Source: Mycobacterium sp. UM_CSW
GTDB lineage: Bacteria; Actinomycetota; Actinomycetes; Mycobacteriales; Mycobacteriaceae
Assembly: GCF_000455205.1 (NCBI RefSeq)
Contig: NZ_AUWQ01000033.1
Location: 1-64,000, forward strand
DNA length: 64,000 bases
Direction: 5' to 3'
Part shown: in pieces, positions 23,217 to 31,480 of the stretch
How the letters are laid out: each line of letters starts with the position of its first letter
How positions within the stretch are numbered: the first letter of the stretch is position 1
Notes under the pieces: model-generated
The model's input: only the letters and a program-made list of their open reading frames with translations
Told to the model about the DNA's origin: nothing
Database searches by the model: none
Position numbers and translations under genes: made by a program

Positions 23217-24143
23217 GTGGCGCTCACCTACTATCAGCGCATGCGCGGATCCAAGATCCTGATCACCGGCCCGACGGGTCAACTGGCCACTCCCATCGCC
23301 CTGGCGCTCGCGCCGGACAACGAGGTGTGGGGCGTCGCCCGCTTCACCAATCCCGCGGCGCGGGAAGGCCTCGAGAAGGCCGGTGTGCGGTGCGAGACGG
23401 TGGACCTGGCGGCCGGGGACTTCACCGGTCTCCCAACCGATTTCGAGTACGTCCTCAACCTGGCGGTGGCCAAGAGCGGTGACTGGGACACCGACCTCGG
23501 CGCCAACGCCGAGTCGGTCGGGCTGCTGATGGCGCACTGCCGGGGGGCGAAGGCCTTCCTGCACTGCTCGTCGGCCGCCGTGTACGACCCGCCCGGCGAC
23601 GAACCCCGCACCGAGCGGTCCGCCCTGGGCGACAACCACAAGTTCCTGTTCCCGACGTACTCGATTTCCAAGGTCGCGGGGGAGGTCGTCGCACGGTCGA
23701 TGGCGCGCATCCTCGACGTGCCCACCGTCATCGCCCGCCTCAACGTTCCGTACGGGAACAACGGCGGGTGGCCGTACTACCACATGGAGATGATGCTGGC
23801 CGGCATCCCGATCCCTGTCCCGCCCGGCGGACCGGCGCAATACAACCCGATCCACGAGGACGACATCATCGCGACGCTGCCGAAGCTGCTCGACGTGGCA
23901 TCGGTCCCGGCGACCACCGTCAACTGGTGCGGCGACCAAACCGTCAGCCTCCAGGAGTGGTGTGGCTACCTCGGCTCGCTCGTCGGCAAGGAGCCCGTCT
24001 TCACCGAGGACGCGCACGCGCTGCGCGGCAACCCCACCGACCTGACCCGCATGCACGAGCTCATCGGCGGCACGACGGTCGACTGGCAGGACGGGATGCG
24101 CCGCCTGGCCGCGAAGTTCCACCCCGAGCTGGTCGACGCCTAG
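23217..24143 (+). CDS. NAD-dependent epimerase/dehydratase family protein
   Basis: 308 aa extended SDR. ILITGPTGQLATPIALAL is the nucleotide-binding loop, then LNLAVAKS, a Ser-Ser (HCSSAAVYDPPG) and Y-x-x-x-K (YSISKVAGE) catalytic set, and IARLNVPYGNNG. Related to nucleotide-sugar epimerases. The GTG at 23217 is given because of the nearby -10-like box; the ATG at 23241 is equally acceptable and puts the Rossmann strand nearer the N-terminus. Substrate unknown. Convergent with the epoxide hydrolase-like gene, 16 bp apart. Confidence 0.78.
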   Translation: MALTYYQRMRGSKILITGPTGQLATPIALALAPDNEVWGVARFTNPAAREGLEKAGVRCETVDLAAGDFTGLPTDFEYVLNLAVAKSGDWDTDLGANAESVGLLMAHCRGAKAFLHCSSAAVYDPPGDEPRTERSALGDNHKFLFPTYSISKVAGEVVARSMARILDVPTVIARLNVPYGNNGGWPYYHMEMMLAGIPIPVPPGGPAQYNPIHEDDIIATLPKLLDVASVPATTVNWCGDQTVSLQEWCGYLGSLVGKEPVFTEDAHALRGNPTDLTRMHELIGGTTVDWQDGMRRLAAKFHPELVDA

Positions 24144-24159
24144 CCCCGGTAGGCCCCGA

Positions 24160-24981
24160 TCACAGGTGGGCCAAGAGCCGTTCGGCGAAGGTCCCGGGAT
24201 GCTCCCGGTGCATGAAATGCCCGCCGGGGACCTCCTCCACGACGTACTCATTCTCGAACATGCGCGCGGCGCCACGGTAGTCGGCCGGCTCGGCGACCGG
24301 GTCGTCCAGCCCCGCGAAGACCACCGTCGGGACCCTGATCTTCGCCTTCAGTGATGCGCTGGGGACGGGGGAGAGCTTGCGGTAGTAGCCGAACGCCGCG
24401 TTCAGGCTCGCGGGGTTCGCGAAACTGGCGCGGATGGCGTCGAACTCGCGCGCATCCGGGTTCCAGGTCGGCGACCAGCGCCGGCAAATGGCCGGAAGCG
24501 CCGCAAAGTCGTTGCGCGCGAAGCGCTTCGGCGCGCCGGGCAACTTGTACGCCGCGAAGTGACGGACGCCCCAGAGTTTCTTGAGCGTCGGCTTGAGCGC
24601 CGCCGGGTGCGGAATGCCAACGACGAACAGCTTTTTGACCCGATCCGGTCCGAGCGCGGCGGCGCCGTAGGCGGCCGAGGCTCCCCAGTCGTGCCCGACG
24701 ACGACGGCCTCGCGGGCGCCGAGCGCTTCGATCAGCGCGAGTGGATCGCGCGCCAACGTTTCTTGGTCGGCGTCGCGGGCGGGGATCGCGCTGGGATGGT
24801 ATCCGCGCATATACGGGCTGACCGCGCGATAGCCCTGCGCGGCCAGCCGCGGGCGCAGATCGTCCCAGGTGTGCGGGGTGTCCGGGAACCCGTGTAGCAA
24901 CAGGACGAGCGGCCCCGAGCCGTCCTCCAGGTAGGCGAATCTCAGCCCGTTGGCTTCGACGAACTGGATCTCATCGGCCAT
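24160..24981 (-). CDS. Alpha/beta hydrolase, epoxide hydrolase-like
   Basis: 273 aa. Oxyanion region [14 protein letters not shown], nucleophile Asp98 in [10 protein letters not shown] (Asp, as in epoxide hydrolases and dehalogenases), cap domain, an acid in [12 protein letters not shown], and the catalytic His in [12 protein letters not shown]. Mycobacteria carry several such Eph enzymes that open lipid epoxides. Eleven bp downstream of a TetR-family gene, probably in one operon under its control. Confidence 0.85.
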   Translation of the reverse strand: MADEIQFVEANGLRFAYLEDGSGPLVLLLHGFPDTPHTWDDLRPRLAAQGYRAVSPYMRGYHPSAIPARDADQETLARDPLALIEALGAREAVVVGHDWGASAAYGAAALGPDRVKKLFVVGIPHPAALKPTLKKLWGVRHFAAYKLPGAPKRFARNDFAALPAICRRWSPTWNPDAREFDAIRASFANPASLNAAFGYYRKLSPVPSASLKAKIRVPTVVFAGLDDPVAEPADYRGAARMFENEYVVEEVPGGHFMHREHPGTFAERLLAHL

Positions 24982-24992
24982 GAATCGGGAGA

Positions 24993-25562
24993 CTACGCGC
25001 CGGGTTTGACGATGCGGGACGCCGCCTCGACGGCGGCGGCGCGCCGGCTGGCGATAACCGCCTTGTCGGTGGTGGCCGCCGCGGGGTCGGGCCAGTGCGC
25101 CCACGCCAGGGCGATCGCAAAGAGGAGAACCAACAGCTGCTGCGGGTCCCACGCCGGGTCGACATGGCCGTCGGCCTGTGCCTGCTCCAGCGCGGCGATA
25201 GCCCGCTCGGGCGGGTGCTCCTCGTCGAATTCCGGGATATCCAGCGGGAAGCCTTCCAGTCGGGCCCACGTGATCATGCGATCGTGCTCGGGCCGGCTCT
25301 GCGCCAGGTCGAAGATGCCGCCGACGAACTCGGGCACCGCGTCGGGGCGCAACTCCACGGCCCGGAAAAACTCCGCGCCGTCGGTGGCGACCACGTCGCG
25401 AAACAGGGTCTCCTTGTCGCCGAAATGCGCGTACAGCCGTTCCTTGCTCGCGCTGGCGGCGCGCGCAATGCGGTCGATGCGCGCGCCCGCCAAGCCGTAC
25501 TGAGCGAACTCCGCGCGGGCGGCCGCGAGTATTTCACCGCGGAGCTCGGTCTTCGATCTCAC
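24993..25562 (-). CDS. TetR-family transcriptional regulator
   Basis: 189 aa. N-terminal HTH (about 8-50): [48 protein letters not shown]-terminal ligand domain with [27 protein letters not shown] start supported by TATGAT with a 6-nt spacer. Divergent from a methyltransferase gene, with a perfect palindrome between, so it likely represses itself and both flanking units. Confidence 0.88.
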   Translation of the reverse strand: MRSKTELRGEILAAARAEFAQYGLAGARIDRIARAASASKERLYAHFGDKETLFRDVVATDGAEFFRAVELRPDAVPEFVGGIFDLAQSRPEHDRMITWARLEGFPLDIPEFDEEHPPERAIAALEQAQADGHVDPAWDPQQLLVLLFAIALAWAHWPDPAAATTDKAVIASRRAAAVEAASRIVKPGA

Positions 25563-25579
25563 AGGAATATCATAATCAG

Positions 25580-25593
25580 ACGAACTGGTTCGT
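25580..25593. promoter_or_regulatory. TetR operator candidate
   Basis: ACGAACTGGTTCGT is a perfect 14-bp palindrome, flanked by imperfectly matching A/T-rich ends (ATAATCAG on the left, TTGTTAT on the right). It lies 18 nt upstream of the tetR start, next to its -10 box (25569-25574), and 51 nt upstream of the divergent methyltransferase start. Confidence 0.65.
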
Positions 25594-25643
25594 TTGTTAT
25601 GGTGGCTCAAGAACGGGCCGACGAAATGAGAAGGAGAGCCGTG

Positions 25644-26456
25644 ATGGTGACGACAGACACGCCGGACCAGGCGATCGCGACGATGCCGAGGGGCGGCCCC
25701 GGCGCGTCCTGGCTGGATCGCCGATTTCAAACCGACGCGCTCGAGTACCTCGACCGCGACGACGTGGCCGACGAGGTCAAGCAGAAGGTCATCGGCATGC
25801 TCGACCGGGTCGGCACGCTGACCAAGCAGCACGAGAAGTACGCGCGCACGGCACTCAGCGTCGTCGCGGACATCCCCAACCCCCGCATCCTGGAAATCGG
25901 CGCCGGCCACGGAAAGCTCTCGGCCCAGATTCTCAAGCTCCACCCGACCGCCACCGTCACCGTCAGCGACGTGAACCCGAATTCGGTGGCCAACATCGCC
26001 GCGGGGGAGCTGGGGCAGCACCCGCGGGCGCGCACCCAGGTGGTGGACGCGACGGCGATCGACGCCGCCGACGGCAGCTACGACCTCGTCGTGTTCGCGC
26101 TGGCGTTCCACCACCTCCCGCCGGCGGTCGCGACCCGCGCCATCGCCGAGGCCACCCGCGTGGCCAAGCGGTTCCTCGTCATCGACCTCAAACGGCAGAG
26201 CCCGCTGGCCACGATGCTGTTTCCCGTTTTCGCGCTGCCCCTGAATCTGGTGCTGATGCCGTGGTCGTCGATTCAGCCCGGCCTGCACGACGGGTTCATC
26301 AGCGCGCTGCGTGCCTACAGCCCGTCGGCGATGCGGGCGCTGGGCCGCGCCGCCGACCCACGGATGAGCATCGAGATGCTGCCCAGCCCGACCCGGTTCG
26401 GCCCGCCGTCACTCACCGTCGTGTTCTCCCGCCCGCGAGCGGACGACCGTGGCTGA
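25644..26456 (+). CDS. Class I SAM-dependent methyltransferase
   Basis: 270 aa. Motif I ILEIGAGHGKLSAQIL, acidic residue in VTVSDVNPNS, VVDATAI, and FALAFHHLPP. The C-terminal part carries hydrophobic stretches (MLFPVFALPLNLVLMPW), suggesting a lipid or membrane-bound substrate. Start at the ATG preceded by AGAAGGAGA; other in-frame starts exist at 25626 and 25641. Overlaps the next gene (acyltransferase) by 8 nt, so they act together. Confidence 0.82.
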   Translation: MVTTDTPDQAIATMPRGGPGASWLDRRFQTDALEYLDRDDVADEVKQKVIGMLDRVGTLTKQHEKYARTALSVVADIPNPRILEIGAGHGKLSAQILKLHPTATVTVSDVNPNSVANIAAGELGQHPRARTQVVDATAIDAADGSYDLVVFALAFHHLPPAVATRAIAEATRVAKRFLVIDLKRQSPLATMLFPVFALPLNLVLMPWSSIQPGLHDGFISALRAYSPSAMRALGRAADPRMSIEMLPSPTRFGPPSLTVVFSRPRADDRG

Positions 26457-27303
26457 CAACACCGACCTCTCCGCGATCACGAAGCCAAGCGCGCGGGTGC
26501 AGACATTGCGTCGAGCCCTCGACGAGGTGAGCGACCGGCTGCGCCCCGTTATCGACCTTTCCCGGCCCTACGTCGACGGCGTCGAACGCCTGCCCGCGGA
26601 CGGGCGATTCCTGTTGGTGGGCAACCACACTCAGTTCGGCTCCGAGGTCTTCTTGATCTCCGATACGGTGCGGCGCACCATCGGGACCCGGGTGCGGCCG
26701 CTGGCCGAACGGGGTTTCGGGCGCATGCGGGGGCTGCCCGGCGACCTGATCGCGGCGTACGGCGCCGTGGTCGGCGCACCGGAGACCGCGCGCGAACTGA
26801 TGCGAAACGACGAGACCATCCTCGTGTTCCCCGGCGGCGGCCGCGAGATCGCCAAGTTCAAGGGCGAGGAGTACCGGCTGCGCTGGCAGGGACGCGCGGG
26901 ATTCGCGCGGCTGTCGATAGAGAACGGCTACCCGATCGTGCCGGCCGGTCTCGTCGGCGGCGACGACGTCTATCGCAGCCTGACCACGCGCGACAGCGCC
27001 TACGGGCGGTTCAGTGCGGCGTTGGGCCGCAGGCTGAACGGGCGCGCGGACATGGCGATGCCATTGATGCGGGGGATCGGGCCAACCCTGATTCCCCGGC
27101 CCCAGCGCATGTATCTCCGGTTCGGTTCGCCGATCGACACGAGCAGGCCGCTGGGCGTCACGGACCAGGAGTGGGTGGACATCGTCAAGGACCAGACCCA
27201 ACGGGCGCTGGAGAACATCCTGGGTGACCTGCGCCAGCTGCGCGACGGCGATCCATATCGCGGGCTCAACCCGCTGGCGTGGCACCGGGCGACGACGCCG
27301 TAA
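26449..27303 (+). CDS. PlsC/MGAT-like lysophospholipid acyltransferase family protein
   Basis: 284 aa. LPLAT fold with LLVGNHTQFGSEVFLI (catalytic His60, acidic residue one position later than the usual H-x4-D, as in the monoacylglycerol acyltransferase-like subgroup), ILVFPGGGREIAKFKGE (motif III-like substrate arginine region) and YPIVPAGLVGGDD. GTG start overlapping the upstream methyltransferase gene. Likely esterifies a hydroxylated lipid; the order methylation then acylation is an inference. Confidence 0.82.
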   Translation: MADNTDLSAITKPSARVQTLRRALDEVSDRLRPVIDLSRPYVDGVERLPADGRFLLVGNHTQFGSEVFLISDTVRRTIGTRVRPLAERGFGRMRGLPGDLIAAYGAVVGAPETARELMRNDETILVFPGGGREIAKFKGEEYRLRWQGRAGFARLSIENGYPIVPAGLVGGDDVYRSLTTRDSAYGRFSAALGRRLNGRADMAMPLMRGIGPTLIPRPQRMYLRFGSPIDTSRPLGVTDQEWVDIVKDQTQRALENILGDLRQLRDGDPYRGLNPLAWHRATTP

Positions 27304-27332
27304 CTGCCTGGCCGCGTGGCAGTATCGGCTGG

Positions 27333-27779
27333 GTGACCGGTAGCTCCGCCGAGCAGCGGCTGCGCGACCTCGCGCTGCTGCGTCGCGTCCGCGACCGCAT
27401 CGACCGGGACTACGCGCAGCCACTGGACGTCGAGGCGCTCGCGCGCGGGGTGCACATGTCCGCCGGGCACCTCAGTCGCGAATTTCGGCGCGCTTACGGC
27501 GAATCGCCGTACTCGTACCTGATGACGAGGCGCATCGAGCGTGCGATGGCGCTGCTGCGCCGCGGCGACCTCAGCGTCACCGAGGTCTGCTTCGCGGTCG
27601 GCTGCTCGTCGCTGGGCACCTTCAGCACCCGCTTCACGGAGCTGGTCGGCATGCCGCCCAGCGTGTTTCGCAGGCATGCGGCCGACGCGACGGCGGGGAT
27701 AGCGCCGTGCCTCGCGAAGCAAGTCAGCAGACCGATCAGGAATCGAGAAGCGCCACTGACGCGGCCGAACCTAACCTGA
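27333..27779 (+). CDS. AraC-family regulator (DNA-binding domain only)
   Basis: 148 aa. The protein is essentially the two HTH motifs of AraC: DVEALARGVHMSAGHLSREFRRAYGESPYSYL and LSVTEVCFAVGCSSLGTFSTRFTELVGMPPSVFRR. There is no separate ligand domain. GTG start, 29 bp after the acyltransferase gene. Followed 4 bp later by a VOC protein gene; AraC-VOC pairs are common, with the VOC protein as target. Confidence 0.85.
   Translation: MTGSSAEQRLRDLALLRRVRDRIDRDYAQPLDVEALARGVHMSAGHLSREFRRAYGESPYSYLMTRRIERAMALLRRGDLSVTEVCFAVGCSSLGTFSTRFTELVGMPPSVFRRHAADATAGIAPCLAKQVSRPIRNREAPLTRPNLT
27772..27777 (+). promoter_or_regulatory. -10 box for leaderless VOC gene
   Basis: TAACCT inside the end of the AraC gene, 6 nt before the ATG at 27784; gives the VOC gene a possible transcript of its own. 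Confidence 0.4.
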
Positions 27780-27783
27780 CGCC

Positions 27784-28194
27784 ATGGACATCACGATTCA
27801 TTCGAGCATGCTTCCGCACGACGACCCGGAGGCCTCGCTGGCCTTCTATCGGGACACCCTCGGCTTCGAGGTTCGCCTCGACGTCGGGCAGGGCAAGATG
27901 CGCTGGATCACGGTCGGACCGCCGAACCAGCCCGACACGTCCATCGCGCTGAGCCCGCCGGCCGCCAACCCGGGCATCACCGACGACGAGCGACGCACCA
28001 TCGCCGAGATGATGGCCAAGGGGACCTACGCCATGCTCATGCTGGCCACCAAGGACCTCGACGGCGCGTTCGAGCGGCTGCAGGCCGCCGACGCCGAAAT
28101 CGTCCAGGAGCCAACCGAACAACCGTACGGGCTGCGCGACTGCGCGGTGCGCGATCCCGCCGGGAACCTGATCCGCATCCAGCAGATCCGCTGA
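27784..28194 (+). CDS. VOC-family (glyoxalase/bleomycin resistance-like) protein
   Basis: 136 aa, paired beta-alpha-beta-beta-beta modules. DPEASLAFYRDTLGFEVRLDV in the first half and VQEPTEQPYGLRDCAVRDPAGNLIRIQQ in the second are classic VOC signatures. Metal ligands would be expected near HSSM and the C-terminal strands. Substrate unknown. Probably regulated by the adjacent AraC-type protein; a strong terminator follows 15 nt downstream. Confidence 0.88.
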   Translation: MDITIHSSMLPHDDPEASLAFYRDTLGFEVRLDVGQGKMRWITVGPPNQPDTSIALSPPAANPGITDDERRTIAEMMAKGTYAMLMLATKDLDGAFERLQAADAEIVQEPTEQPYGLRDCAVRDPAGNLIRIQQIR

Positions 28195-28209
28195 CCGAAC
28201 CCACGACGG

Positions 28210-28246
28210 GAAAAGTCCCGAACCCCAAACGGGTTCGGGACTTTTC
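28210..28246. terminator. Strong bidirectional terminator
   Basis: GAAAAGTCCCGAACCC (28210-28225) and its exact complement GGGTTCGGGACTTTTC (28231-28246) form a perfect 16-bp stem with a 5-nt loop. The A-run at one base and T-run at the other allow termination in both directions, between the VOC gene and the convergent membrane protein gene. Confidence 0.9.
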
Positions 28247-28264
28247 GACCGCAGCGTGCGCGAG

Positions 28265-28519
28265 TCACGACTCCCTGAAATACCGGGTCAGGAACCCGAA
28301 GGCGACGACCCCCGCGATGACACCGATCACGCCCCAGAGCAGCACCTGAGGAATCATCGCCCCGGTGACCCAACTGAACGTCATCGCGAGGTAGAGCCCC
28401 CAGAACACGCGGTACAGGCACCAGAGGGCAACCAACGCGTTGCCGATCCCGATGTACAGGCTGCGCTGACGGTCGACGCGGTTGATCTGCTGTTCGAGCG
28501 CGGCGGGAACAAGCTTCAT
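28265..28519 (-). CDS. Small two-TM membrane protein
   Basis: 84 aa. Starts MKLVPAALEQQ after the RBS GGAAG. Two hydrophobic segments (about 21-46, SLYIGIGNALVALWCLYRVFW, and about 54-76, IPQVLLWGVIGVIAGVVAFGF) with a short charged C-terminus. No recognised domain. 96 bp downstream of cycA on the same strand; it could share its transcript. Confidence 0.65.
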   Translation of the reverse strand: MKLVPAALEQQINRVDRQRSLYIGIGNALVALWCLYRVFWGLYLAMTFSWVTGAMIPQVLLWGVIGVIAGVVAFGFLTRYFRES

Positions 28520-28615
28520 TTCTGACTTCCTTTCAGGTGGCGCCGCCGGGTTGGCGTCGTCGTTGGGATAAGTACAGAGGCCGCGATTCGCTACCGATCC
28601 CAAGAACGCCGGGCG

Positions 28616-30058
28616 TCAGGCGGCGGGCGCGGGCTCGGCCGTTTCGCCGACGGGCTTGTTCATCTCGGCCTGGAACCGGCGATACGTCTCGGCGCGCCCG
28701 GGCCGGCGCCGCACCAGCAGCCAGCCGGCGGCGAGCACCACGAACCAGAGGGGAAACCACACCAGGGCGATCGCGGTCTCACGGTCGGTGCACAACGTCC
28801 AGATCACGAACGCGAAAAAACCCAGGATGGCCCAGCACATCGCCGCGCCGACCGGCATCTTGTAGGACGAGTCGGCATGCCGTCGCGGGTGCCGGCGCCG
28901 GTAGACGAGGTAGCTGACGACGATCACCGCCCACACGAACATGAACAACAGCGACGCGACCGTGGTCACCAACGTGAACGCGCCCATGACCGAACCGCCC
29001 ACGTAGAGCAGCGGGATGGAGGTCAGCAGCAGCGCCGCGGTGAGAAACAGGGCGCCCGACGGCACGCCGCGACGGTTCAGGCGCCGAAAGGGCGACGGGG
29101 CGCTTCCGTTGTCGGCCAGGCCGAACAGCATGCGCCCGGTGGAGAAGACGCCGGAATTGGCCGACGAGGCGGCCGCCGTGGTCACCACGAAGTTGACGAT
29201 CGACGCCGCGGCGCCGAGTCCCGCCAGCGCGAACATCGTCACGAACGGGGATTGGCCGCCGGCGAAGTGCCGCCACGGGACGACGGTGAGGATCGCCAGC
29301 AGCGCACCGATGTAGAAGATCGCCACCCGAATGGGAACCGCGTTGATGGCGCGGGGGAGGGTGCGGCGCGGATCCGTCGTTTCGGCCGCCGCGGCGCCGA
29401 CGAGTTCCACCCCGACGAACGCGAAGAACGCGATCTGAAACCCGCCGACCACGCCCATGAACCCCGTCGCGAAGAACCCGCCGTCGTTCCACAGATTCTC
29501 GACCGTCGCCCGATTGCCTTGCGGCGAAACGAAATCGGTCGCCGCCAGCACGACGCCAACGACGATGAGGCAGCCGATCGCCGCGACCTTGATCAGGGCG
29601 AACCAGAACTCCATCTCCCCGAAGTTGCGCACGCTGGACAAGTTCAACACCAGGATCAAGCACCCGGTCACCAGCGGCGGCAGCCACAACGGCACGTCGG
29701 GCCACCAGAACCTCGCGTAGCCGGCGATCGCAACGATCTCGGCGATGCCCGTGACAATCCAGGCGAACCAATACGACCAGCCGACGAAAAAGCCCGCGGC
29801 GGGCCCCAATAGGTCGGCGGCGAAGTCGACGAACGACTTGTAGTTCAGGTTCGACAGCAGCAGTTCGCCCATCGCGCGCAGCACGAAGAACACGAAGAAC
29901 CCGATGATTCCGTACACCAACAGCACCGCCGGGCCTGCCAGCGAGATCGTTTTTCCGCTCCCCATGAAAAGCCCGGTGCCGATCGCCCCGCCGATCGCGA
30001 TCAACTGGATGTGACGGTTGGCGAGACCCCGGCGCAGTTGCGGGACGGCGGATGTCAT
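28616..30058 (-). CDS. cycA: CycA-like D-serine/D-alanine/glycine permease
   Basis: 480 aa, APC-superfamily transporter with 12 TM segments. The N-terminus LANRHIQLIAIGGAIGTGLF, GSGKTISLAGP, RAMGELLLSNLNYKSF, FGEMEFWFALIK, FAFVGVELVG and AASSANSGVFSTGRMLFGLA follow E. coli CycA almost word for word. Proton-driven uptake of D-Ser, D-Ala, Gly (and D-cycloserine) is expected. In M. tuberculosis the homologue is Rv1704c. TAATGT lies 7 nt before the ATG, so the mRNA may be leaderless. Confidence 0.9.
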   Translation of the reverse strand: MTSAVPQLRRGLANRHIQLIAIGGAIGTGLFMGSGKTISLAGPAVLLVYGIIGFFVFFVLRAMGELLLSNLNYKSFVDFAADLLGPAAGFFVGWSYWFAWIVTGIAEIVAIAGYARFWWPDVPLWLPPLVTGCLILVLNLSSVRNFGEMEFWFALIKVAAIGCLIVVGVVLAATDFVSPQGNRATVENLWNDGGFFATGFMGVVGGFQIAFFAFVGVELVGAAAAETTDPRRTLPRAINAVPIRVAIFYIGALLAILTVVPWRHFAGGQSPFVTMFALAGLGAAASIVNFVVTTAAASSANSGVFSTGRMLFGLADNGSAPSPFRRLNRRGVPSGALFLTAALLLTSIPLLYVGGSVMGAFTLVTTVASLLFMFVWAVIVVSYLVYRRRHPRRHADSSYKMPVGAAMCWAILGFFAFVIWTLCTDRETAIALVWFPLWFVVLAAGWLLVRRRPGRAETYRRFQAEMNKPVGETAEPAPAA

Positions 30059-30065
30059 GGCGAAG

Positions 30066-30071
30066 ACATTA
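30066..30071 (-). promoter_or_regulatory. -10 box for leaderless cycA
   Basis: TAATGT on the minus strand, 7-nt spacer, then the cycA ATG at 30058. Confidence 0.45.
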
Positions 30072-30114
30072 GAGCCGAGGGCGCCGGCCCGCGACAGTTG
30101 TGATTTGGCCCCGC

Positions 30115-30384
30115 TTATGCCAAAAAGACGTCTGACGAGGCGATTACGTCTCCGGCCGCAAGATCGTTCTTGTCAAGCGATTTGAAAAGCAATCCGACGT
30201 TGTCACCGGTTGTCGCGGTGTCGATTTTCTTGCGAAAAGCCTCGATAGCGTCTACGCGGACCGTCGGCCCGTCGTTGATCTTCACCTGATCGCCGACGCG
30301 CAGCTCCCCGTACTCCACGCGGCCGGTGGCCACCGCGCCGCGACCGCGGATCACGAACACGTCCTGGACCGTCATGCGAAACAT
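30115..30384 (-). CDS. Free-standing EF-Tu domain II-like protein
   Basis: 89 aa. The entire protein aligns with the second (beta-barrel) domain of translational GTPases: VQDVFVIRGRGAVATGRVEYGELRVGDQVKI, then VDAIEAFRKKIDTATTGDNVGLLFK and AAGDVIA, matching EF-Tu domain II positions including the GRG/ATGR loop and GDNVG. There is no GTPase domain or domain III. ATG at 30384 or 30375. Starts 4 nt after the quinone-reductase-like gene, so the two are probably co-transcribed. Role unknown. Confidence 0.8.
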   Translation of the reverse strand: MFRMTVQDVFVIRGRGAVATGRVEYGELRVGDQVKINDGPTVRVDAIEAFRKKIDTATTGDNVGLLFKSLDKNDLAAGDVIASSDVFLA

Positions 30385-30388
30385 GTAT

Positions 30389-31402
30389 CTAGTCCGACAG
30401 CTTCACGACGAGCTTGCCGACGTTCTTGCCGTCGAAGAGCATGTTGATCGCCGTCGGCAGCTGCTCGAAACCCTCGACGACCGTCTCGAGCGGGGTGAGC
30501 TTGCCGCCGGCGATCAGGTCGGCGATCTCGGTGGCCGCCTCCGCCGCGCGCCCCAGGTGGTCGAGGACGATGAAGCCCTGCAGCGTCGCGCGCTGGACGA
30601 GCAGGTTGCCGAACGCGCGGGGTCCCGGCGGCGGATCGGCCGCGTTGTAGCCGGAGATGAGGCCGCAAAGCGCAACGCGGGCACCGATATTGAGGCGCGC
30701 GAAGACGGCGTCCATGATGTCTCCGCCCACGTTCTCGAAGTCGACGTCGATGCCGTCGGGGGTCGCCGCGACGAGCTGGGCGGCCCAGTCGTCGGCGCGG
30801 TGGTCGACCGCCGCGTCGAAGCCGAGCTGCTCGGTGAGCAGGGCGCACTTCTCAGGGCCGCCGGCGATGCCGACGACGCGTGCGCCGTCGACCTTGGCGA
30901 GTTGCCCGGCGATCGACCCGACCGCGCCCGCCGCGGCCGAGACCACGACCGTCTCGCCTTGCTTGGGCTTGCCAATGTCCCGGATGCCGACCCATGCGGT
31001 CAGCCCCGTCGTGCCCAGCGCGCCCAGGTAGGCGCTTGGCGAGATGCCCTCGGCGATGTCGACCGGCATCACCAGCGCCGAGTCCGACAGCACCGCGTAC
31101 TCCTGCCAGCCGAGGAGTCCCTGCACCCGCTGCCCGACCGGGAATCGCGCACTCTTCGACGCGACGACCTCGCCAAGGCCGCCCGCGCGCATGACCTCGC
31201 CGATGCCCACCGGCGGCAGGTAGGTCGGGGTGTCGTTGATCCACATCCGGTTTGTCGGGTCGAGCGATATCCAGTCGACGCGCACCAGCGCCTCGCCGTC
31301 GGCGAGCTCGGGCACGGCCTCCTCGCTCAGCTCGAAAGTGTCGGGGCCGATGCGGCCGGTGGGGCGTTCGCGGAGCAGAAAACGGCGATTTCGATCGGGC
31401 AT
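30389..31402 (-). CDS. Zinc-less MDR-family NADP-dependent oxidoreductase (CurA/leukotriene reductase-like)
   Basis: 337 aa. GroES-like N-terminal half (WISLDPTNRMWINDTPTYLPPVGIGEVMRA), Rossmann half with VVVSAAAGAVGSIAGQLAK and FENVGGDIMDAVF. This is the curcumin/alkenal reductase subgroup, which reduces alpha,beta-unsaturated carbonyls with NADPH and lacks zinc ligands. TACGGT sits 6 nt before the ATG. Followed by the EF-Tu domain II-like gene. Confidence 0.88.
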   Translation of the reverse strand: MPDRNRRFLLRERPTGRIGPDTFELSEEAVPELADGEALVRVDWISLDPTNRMWINDTPTYLPPVGIGEVMRAGGLGEVVASKSARFPVGQRVQGLLGWQEYAVLSDSALVMPVDIAEGISPSAYLGALGTTGLTAWVGIRDIGKPKQGETVVVSAAAGAVGSIAGQLAKVDGARVVGIAGGPEKCALLTEQLGFDAAVDHRADDWAAQLVAATPDGIDVDFENVGGDIMDAVFARLNIGARVALCGLISGYNAADPPPGPRAFGNLLVQRATLQGFIVLDHLGRAAEAATEIADLIAGGKLTPLETVVEGFEQLPTAINMLFDGKNVGKLVVKLSD

Positions 31403-31408
31403 AAGCGC

Positions 31409-31414
31409 ACCGTA
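31409..31414 (-). promoter_or_regulatory. -10 box for leaderless CurA-like gene
   Basis: TACGGT on the minus strand with a 6-nt spacer to the ATG at 31402. Confidence 0.5.
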
Positions 31415-31480
31415 CTGGACCGGCGCCGCGACAACTACGCTTCGAAAAAGGGGGGCCGCCGGACGGGAAGGTTTTGCGCG

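Noticed and set aside
24982-25269. N-terminal extension of the epoxide hydrolase frame
   Set aside because: The extra residues lie antisense within the tetR gene and the hydrolase fold starts at the ATG at 24981.
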